This document shows positions 24,601 through 34,800 of a DNA stretch of 64,000 nt, piece by piece. Below the pieces are notes generated by a model, which saw only the letters and a list, made by a program, of their open reading frames with translations, made no database searches and was not told the DNA's origin. The stretch is from Cyclobacterium jeungdonense (GTDB taxonomy: Bacteria > Bacteroidota > Bacteroidia > Cytophagales > Cyclobacteriaceae). The DNA lies in assembly GCF_010994275.1 (NCBI RefSeq), contig NZ_WMCD01000008.1, positions 124,001-188,000 of the forward strand. The letters are read 5' to 3'. Positions within the stretch are counted from its first letter, which is position 1. Each line of letters opens with the position of its first letter. Position numbers and translations under genes: made by a program.

Positions 24601-25989
24601 CCTCCGCTAATGGAAACGACCCGATTTCGAAGAATTACGGAGGACCCGGTATGCGGCAGTTACACCAGTAATGAAGCGATCCTTACCGTGGAAGTGGCTC
24701 CCATAGTGGCCAATGGCGAACAATTTGGTCCGTTCAAGAATTTTGAAGAACACCGTCTTCCATCCATTTTTGCCAATGACAGCCTGAAACTGGAACCGGT
24801 AACTGGTGAGGATGTTTCCCTGTCTATCCTTTCCATCACCGATGAAGCCGGAGAGGAACAAAATCTGGTATACTCCCTGGATGAAAACGGTTCGTTTTTT
24901 CTGCCGGAAGACACGCCTCCCAATTCCTACCTGTTGCAATACCGCATTTGCCAGTCCGAAGTGCCGACCAATTGTGCCGAAGCGCAGATCCGGATTACGG
25001 TGATTGGAATCAGCATGGATCTGGAGAAATCCATTGACCGGACGCAGGCTGTCCAAGGTGAGTTGGTCGATTATACCCTCTCTCTGACCAACACAAGCCT
25101 TTTCCCCTTGGAAGAAGTACAGGTAACTGATCTGTTACCCGAGGGGCTAATGCTGCTCTCTACCAGTCCCCAGGCTTCTGAAGGAGGAATCTGGGTCATT
25201 CCGGAAATTCAACCCGATGAAACCATCCTGCTGGAATTATCTGTCCTGGCAGCCTCCGAAGGGAGTTTTACCAATGAGGCGCGGGTAGAAGTGGAGAATT
25301 TTGACGAAACGGTTGCCAGTGAAGAACTTCAGGTGCGCCCGGTAATGGTGGATCTTTCCATTCAAAAAACATCCGGTACCGAACCGGTCCGTGACGGGGA
25401 TGAATTCGAGTACCTTCTTACCATTACCAACGATGGAATGGATGAAGCGGCGCGGGTTCGGATAGTCGATTTTCTCCCTCCTAATTTGCAATACTTGCAG
25501 GCCAGCGTTCAAAATACCGGATTGCCGGCGGCCCCACAGTTCCGCCAGGAGGGGCAACAACTGATCTGGGAACTGGACCGATTTCCAGTCGGCGCGGAGT
25601 TGGAAATACGCCTGACCGTGTCTGCTCGGGAAGATGGCAGAATAAGCAACCGGGCAGAAGTGAGTAGTGAGGGGGTAGATACCCAACCCGAAAATAACAC
25701 AGCCCTGGAGCAAAAAAGCATCCTCCCCTTGTTCATTCCAAACGTGATCAAACCTGATTTTGATGGGAAGAATGATACCTTTGTCATTCGGGCGGATCAC
25801 AAGTTTGACCAGGTGGAAGTATTGATATTTAATCGCTGGGGAGACCTGGTCTTTGGAGCGGAGGATTATCAAAATGACTGGGCTGCCGAAGGGCTCCTAT
25901 CAGGTACCTACTATTATCAGGTGAGGGGGATGGATGCGCAAGGCAATGAAAAGGAATACCAGGGCTGGATACAGGTAATCAAAGAATGA
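21625..25989 (+). CDS. Large secreted T9SS type B sorting-domain protein with DUF11 repeats
   Basis: This 1454-residue surface protein has a signal peptide of about 32 residues (FGILFLLFSSILTPL, then AAQ). Residues about 35-900 are repeated, Cys-containing beta-sandwich modules with recurring DACG or DNCG turns (for example YTVVVTDECGDRLSQS). Ig-like domains follow to about 1130. Two DUF11 modules come next (about 1140-1265 and 1268-1385), each with the LTNT or ITND and VTDLLPEGL or IVDFLPPNL signatures. The last 85 residues are the gliding-motility-associated CHU_C sorting domain (FIPNVIKPDFDGKNDTF, IFNRWGDLVF). It is probably exported by the type IX system as an adhesin or motility factor. 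The PorP/SprF gene starts one base after its stop. Confidence 0.93.
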   Translation: MRVELKGNYLIRFFGILFLLFSSILTPLTLAAQDEPNLVLETNPVTCTGNGTISASLEVESDPTDLIYRLFRLGEDSPLVENESGVFSDLPVGTYLVAAVFTLNENPLEVSAEIELVSNFQPLSYTVSAQNLCENALGSIEVVVNQGNPETFELRGDVERPPQASPVFDAIPAGKYTVVVTDECGDRLSQSFEVQKAEFILEEEFQQFQAELSSCGEIAVGHLVRSVGAEIAYPLQARFTVFAPDGSTQEITTELSEGGATESVIYGNLPFYTGEAYSYDLEVTDNCGQTAVLENNLIDRTLTISEDLFWGAGLCGKRRLSIKPTNFVAPYTVSFTEYPGDFDPELFNEGYPGPFTEENLFFGSEEMPIPFGTYSFSITDACGSTASISREFKDLLSGPVPTVYKGCGPTTGSLQLNSFDYEFTLIEMTAGPASFAGQLPLDLSENISQNDPRRFFMSNLPAGDYEFTSYTTCNTEHVTEITIEGAEILTNDLNIEENCGSFNLSLNHQDNLDENQTTRFGIQKRNTDTGEWGHPETGMSYVEGEELNAENSILIVNGATTINLSYYGELRLVKSIRVWKNGQDIIPNEPSYNFCLETLEEFEVKERSSFTSINTFQCVEGSYELSVDASGYPPITYKIVEKDGLPFEINNGSDPLFQNLEAGRYRVQLEDACGNLTNTTVQISGENLPKIIPENLCEGDNGSLSIKNLDFLSFEWFNKANPDEVLSTEPSLEFTPFNLATHEGVYGVRLSNDTPGSCLNETLEFTIDEASLNPEPGIGQEVIVCKGEIVDLFDFLEGPYNNYGTWEELSNSGALVGNVWSSANLTTGTYTFEYTITGICSGERSTQVTINLSAVPPAPQGEGLQEFCAPGNFTVADLVATGENIQWYLTPEGTNPLSSETSLESGRTYYAEQQADGCPSDQRLPVEVVLYPEVTGFEIQENQTVYQMEVPQILIGETASGGSGDFSYQWEIQSGDAEWVLITGATNKDFPAPPLMETTRFRRITEDPVCGSYTSNEAILTVEVAPIVANGEQFGPFKNFEEHRLPSIFANDSLKLEPVTGEDVSLSILSITDEAGEEQNLVYSLDENGSFFLPEDTPPNSYLLQYRICQSEVPTNCAEAQIRITVIGISMDLEKSIDRTQAVQGELVDYTLSLTNTSLFPLEEVQVTDLLPEGLMLLSTSPQASEGGIWVIPEIQPDETILLELSVLAASEGSFTNEARVEVENFDETVASEELQVRPVMVDLSIQKTSGTEPVRDGDEFEYLLTITNDGMDEAARVRIVDFLPPNLQYLQASVQNTGLPAAPQFRQEGQQLIWELDRFPVGAELEIRLTVSAREDGRISNRAEVSSEGVDTQPENNTALEQKSILPLFIPNVIKPDFDGKNDTFVIRADHKFDQVEVLIFNRWGDLVFGAEDYQNDWAAEGLLSGTYYYQVRGMDAQGNEKEYQGWIQVIKE

Positions 25990-25990
25990 A

Positions 25991-26968
25991 ATGAAGGGTA
26001 GCTATTACACATATTTGATTTGGGTTCTACTTGGAGCGATTCTTCTCCCAACAAGCGGAAAGGGACAACAAATGCCTCAATACAGCCAATACGTTTTTAA
26101 TGCTTTGCACATCAATCCAGCCTATGCCGGCTACAAGGTAGATCCCTTCGTCCAGGCCACCTACCGATCTCAGTTTATGAATTTCCCAGGGGCTCCCCAA
26201 ACCTACACCCTCTCAGCGGACATGGGTAATCTGGAAGAAACCATGGGCTATGGCATGTCTATCATTTCGGATCAATTGGGCCCCAATAAGATCCAATCCC
26301 TGCTTTTGACCTACACCTATAAGGTACGCTTAACGCAGGAAAGCTTTTTAGGATTGGGTATCAGTTCCGGGGTTTCCGAGCACCTGTTGGATGCCGGAAA
26401 GCTACTACCCGATGACCCTAACGACCCAGGGATTCCCCAAGGCCGGATCAATGCCTTTACCCCAAATCTTAATGCCGGGCTGCTCTACTACTCTCCGCGG
26501 TTTTTTTCCGGAATCAGTGCGTTTAATCTGGTAGGCCAGAAAATACTGCAAAACCAGGACCTGGCACTGGCCACCCACAATTACCATTTTTATTTTCAGG
26601 TGGGCGGCTTGCTTCCCATTACGACAGAGGTCACGTTTAAACCCTCCCTGCTTGTCCGGGAAGACTTGAATGGCCCTGGAAGCTATGATCTCAACGCCAT
26701 GTTTTTATTTAACGAACGGTTTTGGCTGGGTACTTCTTTCCGCTCCGGATTTGGAAAGGCCGAGGTACCGGAGGCTTCCCCTTTTTCTACCCGAACTGCC
26801 GTAGCGCTGCTTATGGATCTCTTTATTACCGAAGACATCCGGTTTGGTTATGCCTATGATTTTAATTTAAATAGTAAAAACAACTACCGAAATAACAGTC
26901 ACGAATTTTCCATTGGGTATTATATCCAAAACAAATGGCTGAAAACACCCCAACAACGGTATTTTTAG
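25991..26968 (+). CDS. PorP/SprF family outer-membrane protein (T9SS partner)
   Basis: This 325-residue outer-membrane beta-barrel has a signal peptide of about 26 residues. The mature start QQMPQYSQYVFNALHINPAYAGYK is the hallmark of the PorP/SprF family, and the protein ends in alternating hydrophobic and aromatic strands. Members of this family are encoded directly after T9SS type B cargo and help secrete or anchor it. That matches this case, where the gene follows the 1454-residue type B protein by one base. Length is typical. The partnership is inferred from gene order and family knowledge. Confidence 0.93.
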   Translation: MKGSYYTYLIWVLLGAILLPTSGKGQQMPQYSQYVFNALHINPAYAGYKVDPFVQATYRSQFMNFPGAPQTYTLSADMGNLEETMGYGMSIISDQLGPNKIQSLLLTYTYKVRLTQESFLGLGISSGVSEHLLDAGKLLPDDPNDPGIPQGRINAFTPNLNAGLLYYSPRFFSGISAFNLVGQKILQNQDLALATHNYHFYFQVGGLLPITTEVTFKPSLLVREDLNGPGSYDLNAMFLFNERFWLGTSFRSGFGKAEVPEASPFSTRTAVALLMDLFITEDIRFGYAYDFNLNSKNNYRNNSHEFSIGYYIQNKWLKTPQQRYF

Positions 26969-27073
26969 CCGCTTTCAATTATTTCCAATCCCATATGCTG
27001 TGCCATTATTCCCGCGAAATTTACTAATTTGCAGGGCATTCCTTTCAAAAAACGTAGACCAACCTTTAGGATC

Positions 27074-29515
27074 ATGGATTTTAAATTTAAAGAAGTAATT
27101 CTACCTCATTTTTTAGCCATTCTTTCCTTTTACCTGATCGTAGTGATTTACTTTTCTCCCGTTGTGTTTGAAGGGGAAATGATGTTTCAAACTGATATCC
27201 TGCAATGGGAAGGATCGGCCAAAGAGCTTCTGGACCACCGGGAAAGTACCGGGGAAGAAGCCCTGTGGACCAACCGCATGTTTGGGGGCATGCCGGCTTA
27301 CCTGATCCACCTCGACCCAAAAGGGGACATTACCAATACCCTCATTAAAATTCTGACGCTGGGGCTTCCCCACCCCATCAGCGCCCTTTTCTTTGGCATG
27401 ACGGCCATGTACCTGCTTTTGCTCGGGTTTCGGATTAGACCCATCGTAGCTGTCCTGGGGGCATGGGCCTTTGCCTTCAATACCTTCAACTTTCTGAGTC
27501 TGGAAGCGGGACATAATGCCAAAATATGGTCGGTGTGCCTTATTCCCCTGATCCTAGCGGGTGTTCATCTGGCTTTTCATAAGAAAAAGCTCCTGGGCGT
27601 CGCGGTTACTGCCCTGGCCGTCTTATTGCAGCTAAAGTTTAACCACCTGCAAATTACCTATTACACGCTGATCATGGTGGTGGGCTATGGCATCGGGCAA
27701 CTGGTCGTCTATTATAAAGAAAACCGTATCCTGGAATTTTCAAAAATTACTGTCATGCTATTGGCAGGAGCCATTCTAGGAGGCATGGGCAATTTGGCAA
27801 GACTTACTTCGGTGTTGGAATACAGCCCTTATTCTATCAGAGGTGAGAGCAACCTACCGGAGACTGGGGAGAACGATACCGGACTGGACAAGGACTATGC
27901 GTTCAGCTGGTCCAATGGGATTGTGGAGACCTTTACCCTGGTAATCCCCAATTATTATGGCGGCGCCAGCCAGCAGGCATTGCCGGAAGATTCGGCCTCG
28001 GAGAAAGCCCTGCGATCCCAGGGAGCGGATCCTGCACAAACCAATCAGTTTATTCAAAATGCCCCTACTTATTGGGGCAACCAGCCTTTTACCGGCGGCC
28101 CTATTTATGGCGGAGCCATTATGATATTTTTATTTGTACTTGGGATCTTATTTGCCCCTCCCCTATACCGAAATGTTTTTCTGGCCCTTACCCTGTTGAG
28201 CCTGATGCTTTCCTGGGGAAAAAACCTGGCCTGGTTTAATTATACGCTCTTTGATTACCTGCCGGGATACAATAAATTCAGAGCTGTATCCATGGCACTG
28301 GGAGTAACTTTATTTCTAATTCCGGTGCTTGGTGCATTGGGACTGGAAAACATGCTTCAGAAAAGCCAGTTACCCTCTACCAAAAAAACATTCCTGAAAG
28401 GGGTCGCTATCACTGCCGGTTTAATTATTTTGGCTGTGCTAGTAGCTTTTGGTCTGAATTTTCAGGGAAATGCAACGGGATATCCTGAATGGCTTCTTTC
28501 GGCACTAAAGGAGGATCGGCAAAGCTTATTGCTCTCCGACACCTTTCGCTCGCTGTTTTTCATTGGCGCTACTGCAGTGCTGATTGGACTGCTTCTGTAT
28601 AAAAAATTAAAAACCGAATGGGCAATTTTGGCAATAGGACTATTGCTGCTGGTGGATCTATACGGGGTAAACAGAAGGTATTTGAATCAGGAAAGCTTCA
28701 CCCAAAACCCAAGCGAACAGCATTTTGCTGCCACTCCGGCAGACCAGAAAATCATGCAGGACGAGGGATATTTCCGGGTATTAAACATACAGAACCCATT
28801 TAACGAAGCCCGAACCAGCTACTATTTCAACAGTATTGGCGGCTACCATGGGGCTAAAATGAGTCGTTATCAGGACCTCATCGAGCGGGTATTGACTCCG
28901 GAAATGAACAATTTTATTCAAAAGGCTCAGGAAGGAAACTTTGACTATAATTCCATACAGGTATTGAACATGCTCAATACCAAATACATTCTGGCTGGAA
29001 GGTCGGAAAATGCCGTATTCACCAATCCGCAGGCCAACGGACCCGCCTGGTTTCCCGAGGAAATCATACCGGTGGACAGCAACGAAGAAGAGATCAATAT
29101 CCTGGCAGGGCTGGAAACTAAAACAGAAGCCACTTATAATTCCAGCCAGGATGCCGGAGGCCAATCGTTACCGGCAGGTAGCGGTAGCATCTCCCTGAAA
29201 AGCAGGGCACCGGATCAGTTGGTGTATTCTGCCCAGGTGGAGAAGGAAGGCCTGGCCGTATTTTCAGAAATCTACTACCCTGAAGGCTGGAAAGCGATTG
29301 TGAATGGCGAGGAAGCTGAAATCCACCGGGTAAATTACTTGTTGCGTGGACTGGTACTTCCTGAGGGCGAGGTTAGGGTGGAGATGCAATTTAAACCTGA
29401 TTATTACCAGTCAAAGGTGTGGATTACAAACATTACCCAGTATACCATACTATTGTTTTTAATAATTGGATTGGTTATTAACTCGAAAAAAAGTCGGGCA
29501 AAAAAGATAATGTAA
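27074..29515 (+). CDS. YfhO family multi-pass membrane protein
   Basis: This protein has 813 residues from the ATG at 27074; an earlier TTG at 27029 is unlikely. Around twelve membrane segments are followed by a C-terminal soluble domain from about 630 that includes YFNSIGGYHGAKMSRY and ILNML-type segments. The first periplasmic loop contains DILQWEG and NRMFGGMPAYLI, as in Bacteroidota YfhO proteins, which are thought to be GT-C-like glycosyltransferases or to modify lipid-linked glycans. The last base of its stop is the first base of the methyltransferase start codon. It probably forms a three-gene unit with the methyltransferase and the glycosyltransferase. Confidence 0.88.
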   Translation: MDFKFKEVILPHFLAILSFYLIVVIYFSPVVFEGEMMFQTDILQWEGSAKELLDHRESTGEEALWTNRMFGGMPAYLIHLDPKGDITNTLIKILTLGLPHPISALFFGMTAMYLLLLGFRIRPIVAVLGAWAFAFNTFNFLSLEAGHNAKIWSVCLIPLILAGVHLAFHKKKLLGVAVTALAVLLQLKFNHLQITYYTLIMVVGYGIGQLVVYYKENRILEFSKITVMLLAGAILGGMGNLARLTSVLEYSPYSIRGESNLPETGENDTGLDKDYAFSWSNGIVETFTLVIPNYYGGASQQALPEDSASEKALRSQGADPAQTNQFIQNAPTYWGNQPFTGGPIYGGAIMIFLFVLGILFAPPLYRNVFLALTLLSLMLSWGKNLAWFNYTLFDYLPGYNKFRAVSMALGVTLFLIPVLGALGLENMLQKSQLPSTKKTFLKGVAITAGLIILAVLVAFGLNFQGNATGYPEWLLSALKEDRQSLLLSDTFRSLFFIGATAVLIGLLLYKKLKTEWAILAIGLLLLVDLYGVNRRYLNQESFTQNPSEQHFAATPADQKIMQDEGYFRVLNIQNPFNEARTSYYFNSIGGYHGAKMSRYQDLIERVLTPEMNNFIQKAQEGNFDYNSIQVLNMLNTKYILAGRSENAVFTNPQANGPAWFPEEIIPVDSNEEEINILAGLETKTEATYNSSQDAGGQSLPAGSGSISLKSRAPDQLVYSAQVEKEGLAVFSEIYYPEGWKAIVNGEEAEIHRVNYLLRGLVLPEGEVRVEMQFKPDYYQSKVWITNITQYTILLFLIIGLVINSKKSRAKKIM

Positions 29516-30219
29516 TGGAACAACACGTAGCTCAATTCTACGATGAATTTGCTAATAATCAAATACGAATTGGAGTAAATTCAAGACACCTAAGCATCAT
29601 AGATAAACTGGTCCAAGCTGGTTTAAAACCACACCACCATGTATTAGAAATCGGTTGTGGCATTGGCACTGTGAGCCATCTTATTGCAAAAAAGACACCA
29701 AAAGGAAGTGTTTTAGGAGTAGACATTAGTCCAAAAAGCATCGATCAAGCAAAGAAGGCTTGGCCTACCCTTACAAACCTTTCTTTCGAGGTATCCGATA
29801 TGAAAGGATTTCGGAAAGAAGGAAAAACCTATGATTTTGTTGTCCTTCCCGATGTATTGGAGCACATTCCGGTATCAGATCATTTTTCCCTTTTTGAGAC
29901 GATTAGCTGGCACAGCAATGAAAACACCATCATTTTTGTCCATATCCCATCCCCCCGGTTTCTTGAATGGTTAATCGAAAATGAACCAAAAAACCTTCAG
30001 GTGATTGACCAGCCGTTAGAAACAAGTAATCTTGTTAAAAATGTTTCCTCTAATGGCTTCTATCTTGAAAAGATGGAGACCTACAGTGTTTACTACAAAG
30101 AAAAGGACTACCAATACTTTGTTTTTAAGAAAGAGAGGCCAATTACAAAGATCTCCCATAGCAATAAATGGGTTATTTTATTAACAAGAATTTGGATCCG
30201 TATTAAACTAATATTTTAA
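29515..30219 (+). CDS. SAM-dependent methyltransferase
   Basis: This 234-residue protein has a class I SAM-binding domain: LEIGCGIGTVSHLI at about 45-58, GVDISPKSIDQAKK, then SFEVSDM and FVVLPDVLEHIPV. The SxFETISWHS segment and the IPSPRF loop resemble Methyltransf_23 enzymes that act on glycans or lipids. The C-terminal YSVYYKEKDYQYFVFKKE is followed by a basic hydrophobic tail that may touch the membrane. The start overlaps the YfhO stop by one base, and the glycosyltransferase begins 21 bases on, so a role in surface-glycan assembly is likely. Base composition is AT-richer than in the YfhO gene. Confidence 0.88.
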   Translation: MEQHVAQFYDEFANNQIRIGVNSRHLSIIDKLVQAGLKPHHHVLEIGCGIGTVSHLIAKKTPKGSVLGVDISPKSIDQAKKAWPTLTNLSFEVSDMKGFRKEGKTYDFVVLPDVLEHIPVSDHFSLFETISWHSNENTIIFVHIPSPRFLEWLIENEPKNLQVIDQPLETSNLVKNVSSNGFYLEKMETYSVYYKEKDYQYFVFKKERPITKISHSNKWVILLTRIWIRIKLIF

Positions 30220-30240
30220 ATTGGTTTAAGGATTTGTGAA

Positions 30241-31263
30241 ATGATAGTTTATATTTCTCCGATAAACACCTCATTTATTCAAAGGGACTTGAAAATGCTA
30301 AGGTCAAATTTTCAGGTTAAACACCTAACCTTGACCGACAATCCCTACTTTTTACCCTTTTCATTACTTATTCAAAGTTTCCAATTATTTTTTCTACTGC
30401 CATCTACAGAAAAATACCTCTGTTTCTTCTCTGGCTATCATACTGTTATTCCTGTAATCATGGGTAAACTATTTGGAAAGGAAGTGATCATACAATGCGG
30501 GGGAACAGATGCAGTGAACTTCCCCGGAATAAACTACGGAAACTACCGGAAAAAATGGCTGAAAATGGCTACCATATTCAGTTTCAAACATTGCTCATTG
30601 ATCGTACCCGTAGCCAAATCGTTAGTCAAGTCCAATTATACGTATGATAGATCTTTACCCCGCAACCAAGGTCTTTTGAATTTGGTGCCGGGTCTTAAAA
30701 CCCCAATTCTCGTTATACACAACGGTTTTGATGCCTCTTTTTGGTTTGATAATGGAAACGAAAAACAGCCCTTTTCATTTATCACCGTCGCCACTGGAAT
30801 TTCAAAGCAAAACAGGGCATTGGTAAAAGGGATAGATTTAATAGTAGAACTGGCAAAATCCTTCCCGGAATACACGTTTACTATTGTCGGGGACGAGAAT
30901 TTTAAATCTCAATTACCAAACATTTTTTCGATTGGTCGTCTTCCTCAGGAAAAGATAAGGTTGCTATTTCAGGAAACACAATTTTATTTACAGCTTTCTT
31001 CATCTGAGGGCTTTCCAAATGCGTTAGCTGAAGCCATGTTATGTGGTTGCATTCCCATCGGGTCAAACGTGGGTGAAATACCAGAAATAATTGCAGATTC
31101 TGGCTTTCTATTACCAACAAAAGATATAAATGACCTGAAAAAAATATTCACTAAGTTCACGACGAGTAATTTGGCGAAACTCCGCTCAGATGCATCTGAG
31201 AGAATTAGAAGTAAATTTAGTTATGAAAAAAGAAAAGAAAAGCTTTTGAAATTACTCTCATAA
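30241..31263 (+). CDS. Family 4-type glycosyltransferase
   Basis: This 340-residue protein has a GT-B fold. The N-terminal domain is reduced and contains FGKEVIIQCGGTDAVNFPG. The C-terminal nucleotide-sugar domain shows FITVATGISKQNRALVKGIDL, FTIVGDEN and the GT4 signature SSSEGFPNALAEAMLCGCIPIGSNVGEIPEII with the Glu-x7-Glu pair. It would add a sugar to a lipid-linked or surface glycan in the cytosol. It is the third gene of the YfhO cluster. The 540-base gap to the SusC start codon behind it contains no gene or clear promoter. Confidence 0.9.
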   Translation: MIVYISPINTSFIQRDLKMLRSNFQVKHLTLTDNPYFLPFSLLIQSFQLFFLLPSTEKYLCFFSGYHTVIPVIMGKLFGKEVIIQCGGTDAVNFPGINYGNYRKKWLKMATIFSFKHCSLIVPVAKSLVKSNYTYDRSLPRNQGLLNLVPGLKTPILVIHNGFDASFWFDNGNEKQPFSFITVATGISKQNRALVKGIDLIVELAKSFPEYTFTIVGDENFKSQLPNIFSIGRLPQEKIRLLFQETQFYLQLSSSEGFPNALAEAMLCGCIPIGSNVGEIPEIIADSGFLLPTKDINDLKKIFTKFTTSNLAKLRSDASERIRSKFSYEKRKEKLLKLLS

Positions 31264-31803
31264 AATTAGAAGGTATGATCGGTTGTTTTTTGGTTATTAT
31301 TCGGATTTATTTTTTTTCGTTTTTCAGCCCCTCCCACCACCAATTTAATTTTAAATAATCAGATTTTAACAGATCGTCAAAAAGGTTTCGGAACATGCCG
31401 GCTTGGATTCAGTCGAAAATTGATTCCACTGAAAGTGATGACAATCAGTAAACCGTTAATAGCCCTGCATTGGATTATTATCATTTATTCAAAAATGAAA
31501 TACTACCAAGAGCCTAATTATCTTATACATGCATAATTTGCTGTTCATCTAATGTGACTTGACTATTATAAATTTATTCAGTAGCTTTTACGCACAAAGT
31601 TTTACTATTTCTATTTTTAATTTATTTATTTCCTTTTTTTGAAATAGACATATTTAGATTTAAATAGTGTAGTGGCAAAAAAAGCCCGTAATAATCAATT
31701 TATAGTAAATAAAATTTCAATTTTAATTAATCTAATATGTAACAGTCAATCCCATTACTTAAAAAACATTCAAATTCATTTATTATTGAAAACCCTCGAA
31801 CAG

Positions 31804-34800
31804 ATGAAAAAAAACGTACCTCCCAGAAGTAGAATTTATCAATTCTACAGAGGTGGCCTTATGTTCCACTTCCTATTATTCCTCGGCTTGTATGCCGCTC
31901 CCGTATTAGCAAACGGTGCTGAAGAATCAAAAAACCACTTTCATGATGCTGCCGCTGTTTTTGACATTACCGTCACAGGAACGGTGGTAGATGCGAATGG
32001 TGAACCGATTCCTGGTGTCACCGTTTCTGTTCCCGGTACCACTTTGGGAACAGCTACAGACCTGGACGGAAATTATTCCCTTACGGTAGAGGAAGGCGCA
32101 ACATTGGTTTTTTCCTTTATCGGTTTTGAATCCCAGCGATTTGTGGTGGGAGACCAAAGCGTGATCGACGTAACACTTACTGAGGAAGCTTCCTCCCTCC
32201 AAGAGGTCGTAGTGGTAGGTTATGGAACCCAGAAAAGGGAAAACCTAACCGGAGCCGTTTCAACCGTAAATTTTGATGACGAACTTCAGAATCGTCCGCT
32301 CACCAATGCTTCTCAGGCCCTGAGTGGGCAGGTGCCAGGTGTCTGGATCAGTCAAAACTCAGGTCAGCCTGGTAGTGATGGAGCTCAGATCCGTGTCCGG
32401 GGTTGGGGAACGTTGAATAATTCCAATCCTCTGATTTTAGTAGATGGTGTAGAAGCTTCCATCAACGAAATCAACCCCAATGATATTGAAAGCATGACAG
32501 TGTTGAAAGATGCCGCGAGTGCAGCAATTTATGGGTCTCGTGCCGCCAATGGTGTAGTTCTGATTACCCTGAAATCGGGTAAGTTTGGAGAGCAGACCAG
32601 AGTGAGTATAGGAAGCTATGTTGGTCAGCAATCCCTGGGAAGAAGGTATGATATTATTGATAACAGTGTAGAATACATGGGTATGTGGAACCAGGCCTTA
32701 ATGAACCAGGGAGGAAGCCCTCTATTTCCGGAATCGGTAATTGATGAGTTTAGAAATAATGATGATCCCTACCAGTACCCCAATACGAATTTCTTTGATG
32801 AGGTATTCAAAACAGCTCCCATTACTGAGCACAATTTATCTGTCAGTGGGGGCTCAGAACAGACGAAATATTACATTTCAATGAACTATCTAAATCAAGA
32901 TGGAATCATGCAGAATTCCAATTCCAGCCGCTATGGTTTGACCGTTAACCTGGAATCCAAACTGAATGATTGGTTGACAATCGGCGGACGGATGAACGGT
33001 ATCAAAAAAGCTTCGGAAGAACCATTCAATCTGGGAAGGATGATGTACATATTTTCTAATGGCGGATATCCTTTCACGGCACCTTATACAGAAGATGGCC
33101 GCTTTGGATCAGTTCAAGCGATCAACAGCAACGGGAATACCATCGTTGGAAACCGTAATCCTTTGATTGAAACAGCAAATGGGCTGACCTTGACGGAGAA
33201 CAATTTCTTTAAAATGAATGTCTATGCTGATATAGAGTTTACAGATTACCTGACCTTGAAAACCAACTTTACTTCCCAGTACAACAGTAATCTTAGGGAT
33301 AGGCATAATAGTCTGGAATTCGGTTATACCCATACTGGCGTGGAAGGGCGAAACCTGGATTACCTCACGATATTGGAAGCCAGCAGAAACAACGTTCAAA
33401 GCACGTATAATATCCTTTTCTCCACGTTGAACTTTAACAAGACTTTTAATGACATACACAACTTGTCAGCCATAGTAGGTACACAGGTAGAAAGCACGGT
33501 AATCAAAGATGTTTATGGAAGAAGGTCAGATCCTCCCAAAGAGGGATTGACCCAGGTAGATGCCGGAACGGCAGGATTTCAGGCCAACGGTAATATGAAC
33601 GAATTGAGGATGCTGTCTTATTTTGGACGTGTTAATTATGCGTTGGCTGACAAATATTTATTTGAATTGAATTTAAGGGCAGATGGTTCTTCCAGATTTA
33701 AGGAGGGATATAGATGGGGGGTTTTTCCGGCATTTTCAGCCGGATGGAGATTAGGTGAAGAAGCCTTTATACAGGATTTGAATGTATTTACTGATCTCAA
33801 GCTAAGAGCATCTTGGGGTAGATTGGGGAATCAAAATATCAACTCATATTGGCCTTATCTGGCTGTTGTCAGCCAAACCAATGGACTCAGTCATAACTTT
33901 GCAGGTAGCTTTGCTCCAGGAGCTGGCGTCGTTGCCCTGGTGGACGAAACCATCGGTTGGGAGACTTCAGAGACAACAGATATTGGTGTGGAGTTCGGTT
34001 TGTTAAACAACAGATTATATGTTGAGGCGGATTATTTTCGGAAAACCACTAACGATATTATAGTTCAATTGCCCATTCCATCTATCCTTGGTGGGGTTAG
34101 CGCACCTTTTGAAAATGTGGGAGCAATGATCAATAACGGGTTTGAATTCAATATTAACTATTCCAAATTCGCTTCAAATAGGGATGAAATCGGCTATAAC
34201 CTGGGTGTTAATATGACCTACATCATGAACGAGGTAACCAAATTCAGGGAAAATGCCCCGGATCAGTTGTATCTTATCCGAGAAGGATTTTCATATAGAG
34301 AATTGTACGGATACAATGCGATAGGAATATACCAATCGGATCAGGAAGCCAGTGAGCACATGTATGATAACGGTTATGTACCACAGGCAGGTGAATTAAA
34401 ATATGAGGACGTCAACAATGACGGACGTTTGGGATTTGAAGATAAGATGGCTTTGGGTAATACCATTCCCAAATATACTTTTGGTTTCACACCAAGTGTT
34501 TCGTACAAAGGATTTGATTTGAGTACCCTTGTCATGGGTATTGCCGGTGCAAGTGTTTACACCCAAAACGCCTGGACTCAACCTCTTGGAATCTCAGGAG
34601 GAACCATTACCAAACGATGGAGAGACGCCTGGACCCCTGAGAATATGGAGACCGATGTTCCTAGAATTTCCATTAGTGATACCTGGAGGAGTGAACCATC
34701 CTCGTTTTGGGTAAATGACATTTCCTTCGTTAAATTAAGAAATATCCAACTGGGATATACCTTCGATCCGGCAATGACCAAAAGGCTGGGTATCCAGAAG

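Noticed and set aside
22258..25872. Several long antisense frames within the T9SS type B protein gene
   Set aside because: They are shadows caused by codon bias of the long sense gene, which has a full domain structure.
31638..31662. TTTG and TAGATTTA upstream of SusC as a promoter
   Set aside because: The spacer is 13 bases instead of about 19 and the -7 element is imperfect, so it was not listed.
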